DNA of 7,294 bases from CAZGWJ01 sp964529445. GTDB lineage: Bacteria; Oederibacteriota; Muellerivitia; Muellerivitales; Muellerivitaceae. This document shows positions 1 through 4,771 of the stretch, in pieces. Under the pieces are notes generated by a model that searched no databases, was not told the origin of the DNA, and saw only the letters and a list, made by a program, of their open reading frames with translations. The translations under genes and the position numbers were made by a program. The number at the start of each line of letters is the position of its first letter. Position 1 is the stretch's first letter. The DNA is taken from assembly GCA_964529445.1 (NCBI GenBank), contig CAZGWJ010000114.1, positions 1 to 7,294 on the forward strand. Direction: 5' to 3'.

Positions 1-84
1 TGACCGTCGGCGTGTTCGTCCGGGTGTTCGTGAAGGTGTTGGTCACCGTCGGCGTATTCGTCCGGGTGTTCGTGAAGGTGTTGG
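1..84 (-). repeat. 42-bp tandem repeat encoding the Thr-rich linker of the GH8 protein
   Basis: Two head-to-tail 42-bp units (1-42 and 43-84) differ at two positions, so about 40 of 42 bases match. Each encodes the 14-residue unit TNTFTNTRTNTPTV. More diverged units continue to about position 220 (residues about 660-702), with Thr at alternating positions. The array is in frame and probably continues beyond the window start. It likely forms an extended, possibly O-glycosylated spacer between the enzyme and a distal anchor or domain. That role is inferred. Confidence 0.85.
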
Positions 85-2191
85 TGACGGTGGGCGTGAA
101 CGTGCGCGTGAACGTGTTCGTGGCCACGAACGGCGTGTTGGTGCGCGTGTTTGTCGGCGTGAAGGTCCGAGTGAAGGTGTTGGTGCCCGCGACCGGCGGC
201 GGGGTGGCCGTCATGGGCAGGGGCGAACCCGTGATGCAGACGTCGTCGATCCAGAAGGTCAAGCCGCCCGAGGCGGACGTATAGGGAGGACCTTCCTTCT
301 GCCAGTGGATGGCGTCGATGTTGGCCAGGGCCGTGTCACGCGTGATGCCGCAGGGCGGGCAGGTGCCGGTGCCCCAGTCCTGGCAGGCGATCTGGACGCG
401 GGTGATGCTCACCGACTGCCACGTGTTGGCGGTCGGAACGATGAAGGTGTAGCCGTACTGGTTGTCGTTGCAGGTGGGGCGCGCGATGTTCAGGTGGTTG
501 AAGTTGATGCGCAGGGTGCAGGCCTTGCTGGCGCGCACCCAGAACTGGATGCCGGCCAGGTAGGTCAGGTTGCGGTAGGCGGTGGTCAATTCGGTGGCCA
601 GCGCAAAGCCCGCGTAGGTGGCCGGGCTGGACTCGCCGTTGACCTGGTTGCTGCCGGTGATCTTCACCGAGTAGGCGCCCGTGACGAACTGGGTGCTGTC
701 GGAAAGGGCCGGGTTCACGCAGACGCTGGTCCCGCAGGCCACGGTGCCCGGGATGACCTCGGCCTGCCAGGGGGTGACGGGGGTGCCGTTGTAGCTGGTC
801 CAGCGGTAGGTGAACCAGTATCCGTTCGTGGAGTTGCGCAGATCGCCGTCGTTGTTGTTGTCCAGCATGAAGCAGTTGGCCGGGGTCGGGGTGCGCGTGG
901 GGGTTCCCGCGACGCCGCAACCCGTGCAACCCAGGTTCGGGAAGTTGCCCGTGGTCGCGAGGGCGGCCACGAGGGTGAGGGAGTCCTGGAAGTACTTGAA
1001 GCCGCCCATGTCCCCGGCCGCGAAGCGGTTGACCATGTAATCGTAGGCCGCGTTGATGTTGGTCTGGCTCGGGGTGGAGGCGCACATGGCCGCGATCGTG
1101 AAAGGCCCCGTGTGCAGGGAGGTACGGCCGCCGGAGACGGCCCCGGTCGAGATGTCCCAGCGTTCGAGGAGGCAGGTGCTGTGGGAACCGGAGTTCACGC
1201 AGTTCTGGATGCTGTTGTAGAAGGCGTTCACGTTGGTGCGGGCCTGGGTCTGGCCGTACCAGAGGTAGTCCAGACCGGTGCGCCAGGGGTAGCGGGAGGC
1301 GTCGTAGGAATGCATGTTGGAGCCCTCCGAGCCGAGGCCCTGGGGCGTGAAGCCGGGGCCGGTGCCCACGAGGTTGGGCTTGAAGCCGCGGTTGTAGTTG
1401 TTCATGAGGGTCTGGTAGAAGGTGTTGTACGTCCAGTTGCGGGGCAAGGTCCAGTTGTGGGCGCCGTTGCTGGTCATGGCGCGGAAGCACTCGAAGTAGG
1501 CGCCCGTCGGGTAGCCAGGGTAATGCTTGACGTGGTCCTGGTCGCCGGGCCAGATCTCGCCGGATGAGCCGATCTCGCGGAGCCAGATGGCGTCGGCGAT
1601 CATCTGGAACTCGCTGCGGTAGTTCGTGCCCGTGCCGTTGCCCCATTGCCGCTCGGCCATGAGAAGGGCGTAGGCCATGTCCACATCCGCGTCCTCGGCG
1701 CCGTTGTTGCCGATGCGGCAACCGTTGGAGTCGATCTGCCAGTCCATCAGGTAGTTGCCCGAGTAGTTGGGCATCCATTGACGGGCGTAACGGTACTGGC
1801 CGTCGAAGAGGGGCTTATCGGCGAAGATGGCGGCGATGAGCATGCCGTAGCCGATACCCTCGGACACGGTGTCGTTGCCATCGGTGTTGCGGTAGACGCG
1901 CCAGCAACCGGAACAGGTGTTGGAACCGGGACAGGTCCTGTTGACGCCCCCGTTGGTGACCGCGTTTTGGCAGAAGGAGGTGTACATGGTGCGCATATCG
2001 GTCTCGAAGGCGGCGGCGGTCTTGTGCGAGGGCTTCATGCCATAGGGATAGGAGATGTTGCGCGGGAACGGGCAAGCGGGATTACCGCTGTTAATACTCA
2101 CGGGATAGTTCCCCGCAAGCGCCTCCGTGACGAACCCGAAAAGGATCGCCGAAACCAGGATGAAGGCAGACGTCTTCATGGACTTCTTCAT
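1..2191 (-). CDS. Secreted glycoside hydrolase family 8 (endoglucanase-like), C-terminus cut by window edge
   Basis: The 730 visible codons have no stop. Residues 1-26 form a signal peptide: a basic start, a hydrophobic core and cleavage after ALA. Residues about 45-420 are a GH8 (alpha/alpha)6-barrel domain. SEGIGYGM (110-117) carries the expected proton-donor Glu111. EDADVDMAYALLMAE (166-180) is the second conserved block, with the substrate-binding Asp. YDASRYPWR (296-304) matches the block holding the Asp base of GH8a enzymes such as Clostridium CelA. Residues about 439-656 look like a carbohydrate-binding beta-sandwich (CBM11-like), ending FWIDDVCITG. From about 660 a linker with Thr at every second position runs off the window. 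Family knowledge suggests hydrolysis of beta-1,4-glucan outside the cell, but xylan or chitosan is possible. ATG 2191 is preferred over ATG 2179 because GGAG lies six bases upstream (2198-2201 on the plus strand). The Cys-rich stretch at residues 74-96 is unusual for the family. Confidence 0.9.
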   Translation of the reverse strand, partial: MKKSMKTSAFILVSAILFGFVTEALAGNYPVSINSGNPACPFPRNISYPYGMKPSHKTAAAFETDMRTMYTSFCQNAVTNGGVNRTCPGSNTCSGCWRVYRNTDGNDTVSEGIGYGMLIAAIFADKPLFDGQYRYARQWMPNYSGNYLMDWQIDSNGCRIGNNGAEDADVDMAYALLMAERQWGNGTGTNYRSEFQMIADAIWLREIGSSGEIWPGDQDHVKHYPGYPTGAYFECFRAMTSNGAHNWTLPRNWTYNTFYQTLMNNYNRGFKPNLVGTGPGFTPQGLGSEGSNMHSYDASRYPWRTGLDYLWYGQTQARTNVNAFYNSIQNCVNSGSHSTCLLERWDISTGAVSGGRTSLHTGPFTIAAMCASTPSQTNINAAYDYMVNRFAAGDMGGFKYFQDSLTLVAALATTGNFPNLGCTGCGVAGTPTRTPTPANCFMLDNNNDGDLRNSTNGYWFTYRWTSYNGTPVTPWQAEVIPGTVACGTSVCVNPALSDSTQFVTGAYSVKITGSNQVNGESSPATYAGFALATELTTAYRNLTYLAGIQFWVRASKACTLRINFNHLNIARPTCNDNQYGYTFIVPTANTWQSVSITRVQIACQDWGTGTCPPCGITRDTALANIDAIHWQKEGPPYTSASGGLTFWIDDVCITGSPLPMTATPPPVAGTNTFTRTFTPTNTRTNTPFVATNTFTRTFTPTVTNTFTNTRTNTPTVTNTFTNTRTNTPTV

Positions 2192-2454
2192 GTCGTTCTC
2201 CGCTGAACAGAAATGATTTCTTGCACGACTTCGATAGAACTTCCCCAAGACCGCCATCCGGGGAGGGTCATCATAAGCCGATTCACCATATAATTCTGCA
2301 ATTTTCATGCCCCTTTTCCAGGCCCGTTTAACGATTCAACCCCTTTATCAAAGAAGCGCTTTCTTGTTAACGCTTTCTGAAAGCCGCCCGAGTGACACAA
2401 AACTTCCTGCCAAAGTGCGACTTTCTGACAGGAGGCCGAAAGCGCCAAAACGGC

Positions 2455-2483
2455 TTGAACCACGGAGAGACGGAGGTACGGAG
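2455..2483 (+). repeat. Octamer-periodic repeat, ACGGAG type (copy 1)
   Basis: After TTGAAC come three 8-bp units: CCACGGAG, AGACGGAG and GTACGGAG. The period of eight, with the core AC(G)GAG kept and the first two bases varying, recurs at 2538-2561, 2599-2614, 2741-2764 and 2776-2791, and in inverted form at 2985-3013. A period of eight does not fit codons, which argues against a protein repeat. Confidence 0.75.
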
Positions 2484-2547
2484 AACGGCTATCTAGCCAC
2501 AGATGGATTGGATGAACTCAGATACGGCACGGATCCACCACGAAGGC
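2470..2547 (+). repeat. 78-bp direct repeat, copy A
   Basis: This block recurs at 2601-2678, offset 131 bp, with three mismatches (all transitions, around 2500-2510). It starts in the ACGGAG octamers, passes through a GGCTATCTAGCC palindrome and a GATGAACTCAGATACGGCACGGATCC stretch, and ends in the CCACGAAG octamers. Tandem duplication of a composite repeat unit is the simplest explanation. Confidence 0.85.
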
Positions 2548-2561
2548 ACGAAGACTCGAAG
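2538..2561 (+). repeat. Octamer-periodic repeat, ACGAAG type
   Basis: There are three 8-bp units: CCACGAAG, GCACGAAG and ACTCGAAG. The architecture is the same as the ACGGAG and ACCAAG versions in this spacer, with a changed core. The first part lies inside the 78-bp direct repeat, copy A. Confidence 0.75.
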
Positions 2562-2600
2562 AACGTCCTGGCTCTTTATTCGCAAAGAAAAGCATGAACT

Positions 2601-2678
2601 ACGGAGGTACGGAGAACGGCTATCTAGCCGCGGATGGATCGGATGAACTCAGATACGGCACGGATCCACCACGAAGGC
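2601..2678 (+). repeat. 78-bp direct repeat, copy B
   Basis: Second copy of the block at 2470-2547, 75 of 78 bases identical. It is preceded by CTACGGAG and GTACGGAG octamers. Unlike copy A, it does not continue directly into more ACGAAG octamers: a hairpin-bearing segment interrupts the sequence at its right edge. Confidence 0.85.
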
Positions 2679-2716
2679 CATTCGACTGGCGGCTTCGCCG
2701 CCGCTCAGGGCAGGCC
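2675..2716. repeat. REP-like palindromic element interrupting the octamer repeat
   Basis: The segment between two AGGCC pentamers (2675-2679 and 2712-2716) contains a perfect 6-bp stem, GGCGGC / GCCGCC, with loop TTC (2688-2702). It is flanked by ATTCGACT on the left and GCTCAGGGC on the right. Removing about 37 bp restores adjacent CCACGAAG-type octamers, as seen in copy A. This fits a small palindromic element inserted with a short target duplication. The class resembles REP or MITE-like hairpins in many bacterial genomes; no transposase is present here. Confidence 0.6.
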
Positions 2717-2740
2717 ACGAAGAACGGCACAGCTCTTTCG

Positions 2741-2764
2741 CCACCAAGACACCAAGACCCCAAG
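2741..2764 (+). repeat. Octamer-periodic repeat, ACCAAG type
   Basis: There are three 8-bp units: CCACCAAG, ACACCAAG and ACCCCAAG. They are followed by AAAGGACTGAA and another degenerate pair, CCACGGAA and ATACAGAG, at 2776-2791. Confidence 0.75.
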
Positions 2765-2775
2765 AAAGGACTGAA

Positions 2776-2791
2776 CCACGGAAATACAGAG
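2776..2791 (+). repeat. Degenerate octamer pair of the same repeat family
   Basis: CCACGGAA and ATACAGAG are followed by AACGG, as in the copies ending at 2483 and 2614. The leading CTGAAC matches the TTGAAC that precedes the first copy at 2455. Confidence 0.6.
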
Positions 2792-2875
2792 AACGGAATA
2801 TCTCTCACATTTTTATCAACTACTCACTGCCGTCCAAGACGTTTGCTTAAAATGGTTTGAATGTTGTTATAAGCG

Positions 2876-2892
2876 TATTTTGGACAAGAGTG
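2876..2892 (+). repeat. Short direct repeat TATTTTGGACAAG, copy 1
   Basis: The 17-bp stretch recurs at 3022-3038 with one mismatch. The two copies bracket the CCCTCACCC hairpin (2914-2950) and the inverted octamer copy (2985-3013). They could mark ends of an inserted or duplicated block, but the match is short. Confidence 0.5.
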
Positions 2893-2913
2893 GACAGCCA
2901 ACGGCGGAAAAGC

Positions 2914-2950
2914 CCCCCTCACCCTTCCCTCTCCCTCCGGGGGAGAGGGA
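2914..2950. repeat. CCCTCACCC-family palindromic repeat, copy A
   Basis: CCCCCTCACCC is followed by a perfect 10-bp stem, TCCCTCTCCC (2926-2935) with GGGAGAGGGA (2941-2950), and a 5-base loop. Sequences of this form are scattered through intergenic regions of many bacteria. No U-tract follows on either strand, so it is not a standard intrinsic terminator. Confidence 0.75.
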
Positions 2951-2984
2951 AATGTACTTTTCGGTCCTGCTTCAACAGTATGAA

Positions 2985-3013
2985 CTCCGTCTCTCCGAAT
3001 CTCCGTGGTTCAA
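2985..3013 (-). repeat. Octamer-periodic repeat, inverted copy (ACGGAG type)
   Basis: Read on the minus strand, this gives TTGAAC then CCACGGAG, ATTCGGAG and AGACGGAG. It matches 2455-2483 in length and order apart from the second and third units. It lies about 530 bp away in opposite orientation, so the two copies flank most of the repeat-rich spacer. Confidence 0.75.
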
Positions 3014-3021
3014 GTGAAATC

Positions 3022-3038
3022 TATTTTGGACAAGCGTG
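3022..3038 (+). repeat. Short direct repeat TATTTTGGACAAG, copy 2
   Basis: Second copy of the 17-bp stretch at 2876-2892, with one base difference (AAGCGTG instead of AAGAGTG). Confidence 0.5.
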
Positions 3039-3067
3039 TCAACAACTAACCACTCATTACGAACCGT

Positions 3068-3099
3068 CCCTCATCCTCTCCCTAGTTGCTGGAGGAGAG
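3068..3099. repeat. CCCTCA-family palindromic repeat overlapping the SET gene end
   Basis: CCCTCATCCTCTCC is followed, after a spacer, by GGAGGAGAG. CTCTCC (3076-3081) can pair with GGAGAG (3094-3099). This is a diverged member of the repeat family at 2914 and 3707. It contains the TAG stop of the SET-domain gene (3082-3084) and encodes its last few residues. Confidence 0.55.
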
Positions 3100-3597
3100 C
3101 CGCGCCTCGCGGTGGCGGGGCCCCACCCGCACGAACCCCTTGCAATCGGGCGAACCGCACTCGCACTTGAACTCGTATTCCCAGGACCCCACGTCATCGG
3201 TCTGGCGGTAGTCCCAGGTGATCTCTTCCCCCGAAGCGATGTCCCGGCTGGCCACCATCACGATGCCGTGCTCCATGTGGGCGTTGGGGGTACAGCAATG
3301 GTTGATGAAACACATGGGGTCGCAGCCGTTCTCATAGTCGTGGAGGAGGATGAGTCCGGGATGAATGTACATGGCATGATCGAGGTTCAGTTTCTCCTCG
3401 GGCACGGTCCTCGTCAATTCCCCGATCTCGTTCTCGTGCACCACGATCCCGCCGTGCACGCCGATGACCTCGCCCTTCAGGATGGGCTGGTTGGCATAGG
3501 CCCCCTTGCCCCTTTTTTCCGCTTCCCTCACGTCGAACTTGCCGCTCAGCCAGGTCTTGATCCTCATCGTTCTATTGTCGCAACCTTCCTTGTCCAT
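3082..3597 (-). CDS. Small SET-domain protein (putative protein lysine methyltransferase)
   Basis: This 171-residue protein is essentially one SET domain plus a post-SET motif. RGKGAYA (29-35) is the N-terminal SET motif that contacts S-adenosylmethionine. FINHCCTPNA (97-106) corresponds to the canonical NHSCxPN, with Cys in place of Ser. GEEITWDY (123-130) holds the expected catalytic Tyr130. CECGSPDCKG (145-154) supplies three post-SET cysteines that, with Cys102, would bind zinc in known SET enzymes. The family transfers methyl groups from S-adenosylmethionine to lysine side chains. The bacterial substrate is unknown; ribosomal or DNA-binding proteins are possibilities only. There is no signal peptide, so it is likely cytoplasmic. 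The ATG at 3597 has GGGG six bases upstream. The internal ATG at 3567 is a possible alternative, but its AAGGAAGG is about 16 bases away. No histone-like gene lies nearby. Confidence 0.88.
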   Translation of the reverse strand: MDKEGCDNRTMRIKTWLSGKFDVREAEKRGKGAYANQPILKGEVIGVHGGIVVHENEIGELTRTVPEEKLNLDHAMYIHPGLILLHDYENGCDPMCFINHCCTPNAHMEHGIVMVASRDIASGEEITWDYRQTDDVGSWEYEFKCECGSPDCKGFVRVGPRHREARLSSSN

Positions 3598-3608
3598 CAG
3601 GATCCCCG

Positions 3609-3623
3609 GCGCCCTTCCGGCGC
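3609..3623 (-). promoter_or_regulatory. Small hairpin in the SET gene leader
   Basis: GCGCC (3609-3613) pairs with GGCGC (3619-3623) around a 5-base loop, 12 bases upstream of the start codon at 3597. On the minus strand the loop exposes a GGAAG sequence. It could affect ribosome access, but the stem is short. Confidence 0.3.
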
Positions 3624-3632
3624 GAGGAAAGG

Positions 3633-3638
3633 ATTGTA
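3633..3638 (-). promoter_or_regulatory. Candidate -10 box for the SET gene
   Basis: TACAAT on the minus strand matches TATAAT at five of six positions and lies about 36 bases before the SET start codon. No good -35 is present at 16-18 bp spacing (TTCCCC at best). The call rests on the -10 and its position only. Confidence 0.3.
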
Positions 3639-3706
3639 AAGAAATCCGGATTCGAGGGGAAGCCCTGCCGCAAATTCCAAAGGACCGGTAACCTCAACGA
3701 CACGGG

Positions 3707-3744
3707 CCCCCTCACCCGACCCTCTCCCGTAAACGGTAGAGGGA
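3707..3744. repeat. CCCTCACCC-family palindromic repeat, copy B
   Basis: CCCCCTCACCC is followed by an imperfect hairpin: CCCTCTCCCG (3720-3729) pairs with CGGTAGAGGG (3734-3743), with one C-T mismatch and a 4-base loop. A further hairpin-less CCCTCACCC follows at 3757-3765. It sits between the stop of the 3806-4576 gene and the SET gene, where it may mark or weaken readthrough. No U-tract is present. Confidence 0.7.
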
Positions 3745-3805
3745 CAAAGGGATTTACCCTCACCCGTCATTCTTCACCACGGCCGGGTTCGAACGGCTGC
3801 CCCCC

Positions 3806-4576
3806 TCAACGCCGGATGACGAGGCGGTAGGGACCCGGCATCCCGTCGAATCCATACACAACGACGTAGAAGGTCTTGCCCCCGCCCTCGTGCCGGATGT
3901 GCTCCACCGGATCCCCCTGGCGGGAGGCCGCCAGCAGGTTGAAGGCCCCGTCGTAGAGTTCCAGCTGGTAATCCCGGTCCTCCAGTACGGGGTTCGGGCG
4001 GCCCGGCTTGTTCGTGTAGCAATCGAGCCACACGTCGAACCCGCCCACCTCCGAGGAGAACTCGTACATGTCCCGGTCGTTCTCCGGGTCCGGCACCTTC
4101 GGGTCGAACTTGTAGGCATCGCTCGACATGCCCACGGCGTTCGAACCCACGTTCGTGAGGAAACCCCTCACGACCCATTCCCCGGCGCCGAGGACACCCA
4201 GGTCCTGGGCCTCGAAGACGACATCGTTGGTCTCGTTCTCGCCCGTGGCGGCCGAGACAGCCGCCACGGTGCAGATCGGCCTCGGGGTGGGCGTGGCGCG
4301 CGGAGGGGCCGGCGGAGGGGTGGGCTTGGGCGTGGGTTTCGGGGCAGGCTTCTTCGCCGCGGGCTTTTTCGGCAGGGGGGTGCGGGTGGGTGAAAGCGTG
4401 GACGTGCAGGTCGCCGTCGAGGTCGCAGTCTCGGTGGCCGTGGCCGTGAAGACCCAGGTGGCCGTGGGGGTCGGCGTGGGCGCCGCGAACCATGACGTCA
4501 CGTCGGTTCCGTACTTCCCCGTCATGAAGGCGAGAAAGAGCAGGATGAGGACGAAAAACACCCAGAACTTCTTCAT
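3806..4576 (-). CDS. Membrane-anchored protein with Thr/Pro linker and PPC-like domain
   Basis: 256 residues. Residues 4-18 are a strongly hydrophobic segment after MKK, acting as a signal anchor or uncleaved signal; there is no lipobox Cys. Residues 33-100 are low-complexity: first alternating Thr (PTPTPTAT, TATATETATSTAT), then Lys/Pro/Ala (KKPAAKKPAPKPTPKP). Residues about 112-255 resemble the bacterial pre-peptidase C-terminal (PPC) beta-sandwich. They show an ENETND opening, RDMYEF (168-173), DYQLELYDG (202-210) and an ending FYVVVYGFDGMPGPYRLVI. PPC domains usually follow secreted proteases, but no protease domain is present, so a binding or structural role in the envelope is inferred. 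The ATG is preceded by AAAGG 11 bases upstream and a stronger GAGGAG further away. The gene is read divergently from the FAD oxidoreductase gene and precedes the SET gene by 208 bp on the same strand. Shared transcription is possible but not shown. Confidence 0.8.
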   Translation of the reverse strand: MKKFWVFFVLILLFLAFMTGKYGTDVTSWFAAPTPTPTATWVFTATATETATSTATCTSTLSPTRTPLPKKPAAKKPAPKPTPKPTPPPAPPRATPTPRPICTVAAVSAATGENETNDVVFEAQDLGVLGAGEWVVRGFLTNVGSNAVGMSSDAYKFDPKVPDPENDRDMYEFSSEVGGFDVWLDCYTNKPGRPNPVLEDRDYQLELYDGAFNLLAASRQGDPVEHIRHEGGGKTFYVVVYGFDGMPGPYRLVIRR

Positions 4577-4601
4577 CGCGTCACCGGCCTTTCTCCTCGT
4601 T

Positions 4602-4607
4602 ATTATA
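4602..4607 (-). promoter_or_regulatory. Candidate -10 box for the PPC-like protein gene
   Basis: A perfect TATAAT is read on the minus strand in a local AT-rich island (4599-4614) within otherwise GC-rich DNA. It is 25 bases upstream of the start codon at 4576, giving a short leader that includes the GAGGAG/AAAGG purine tract. The -35 at 16-bp spacing (TTACGG) is poor. Confidence 0.5.
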
Positions 4608-4671
4608 TTACATACCGGCCTCCCCGTAAGGCCCCGGCTCCCCTTCCCTTTCCTTGAAGGCCCCCTTGAGG

Positions 4672-4771
4672 CATAATGCGGCCCTCAGTCGGCCTTTCCG
4701 GCATCCCTTCCGGACCGCAAGAACCCGGGGCATCGCCCCTGCCGCCCCCCGGGGCGGCTCAGGAGACGGCC
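4672..4771 (+). promoter_or_regulatory. Leader of the FAD oxidoreductase gene, with candidate -10 and two GC hairpins
   Basis: CATAAT (4672-4677) is a possible -10, but no -35 fits (TTGAAG is only 12 bp away). The following leader has two hairpins. GGGGC / GCCCC with loop ATC lies at 4727-4739. GCCGCCCC / GGGGCGGC lies at 4741-4758 with a near-zero loop. The second ends two bases before the AGGAG ribosome binding site (4761-4765), so it could modulate translation. No U-tract follows, so it is not a plain terminator. Confidence 0.35.

Larger units (their letters stand above)
2192..3081. other. Non-coding, repeat-rich spacer of about 890 bp
   Basis: No open frame here resembles a protein; short frames are made of repeats and read in several phases. 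2192-2210 is the GH8 leader with its ribosome binding site. 2280-2420 is relatively AT-rich and should hold the GH8 promoter. A TATGAT-like box is visible on the minus strand near 2273-2278, without a well-spaced -35. 2455-3013 contains the octamer-periodic repeats, a 78-bp direct repeat and the REP-like hairpin listed separately. 2876-3099 contains two copies of a TATTTTGGACAAG motif and CCCTCACCC-family hairpins. I see no tRNA, transposase or clear intrinsic terminator with a U-tract. Confidence 0.7.

Noticed and set aside
305..1567. A 420-codon plus-strand open frame opposite the GH8 gene
   Set aside because: It is composed of Val, Gly, Ala and Arg with no recognisable motif, and is antisense to a confident gene.
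336..1778. A 480-codon open frame on the minus strand within the GH8 gene
   Set aside because: It overlaps the GH8 coding frame in another phase and is rich in Arg, His, Pro and Leu, as expected for an out-of-frame reading of GC-rich DNA. The GH8 frame carries the motifs.
2470..2764. Possible CRISPR array because of regularly recurring repeats
   Set aside because: Repeats are 8-bp periodic or a single 78-bp pair. There are no uniform 25-40 bp repeats with unique spacers of constant length, and no cas genes.
2307..2860. Two short plus-strand frames in the repeat spacer that share a repeated peptide
   Set aside because: The shared peptide comes from the 78-bp DNA direct repeat. The octamer period breaks codon phase, and no ribosome binding site or family similarity is evident.
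2926..2950. Intrinsic terminator for the SET gene
   Set aside because: The stem is strong, but no U-tract follows on the minus strand, and the same hairpin family occurs at other sites. It is better described as a dispersed repeat.
2857..3639. A 260-codon plus-strand frame across the SET gene
   Set aside because: It runs antisense to the SET domain and begins in repeat sequence. The SET motifs on the minus strand are decisive.
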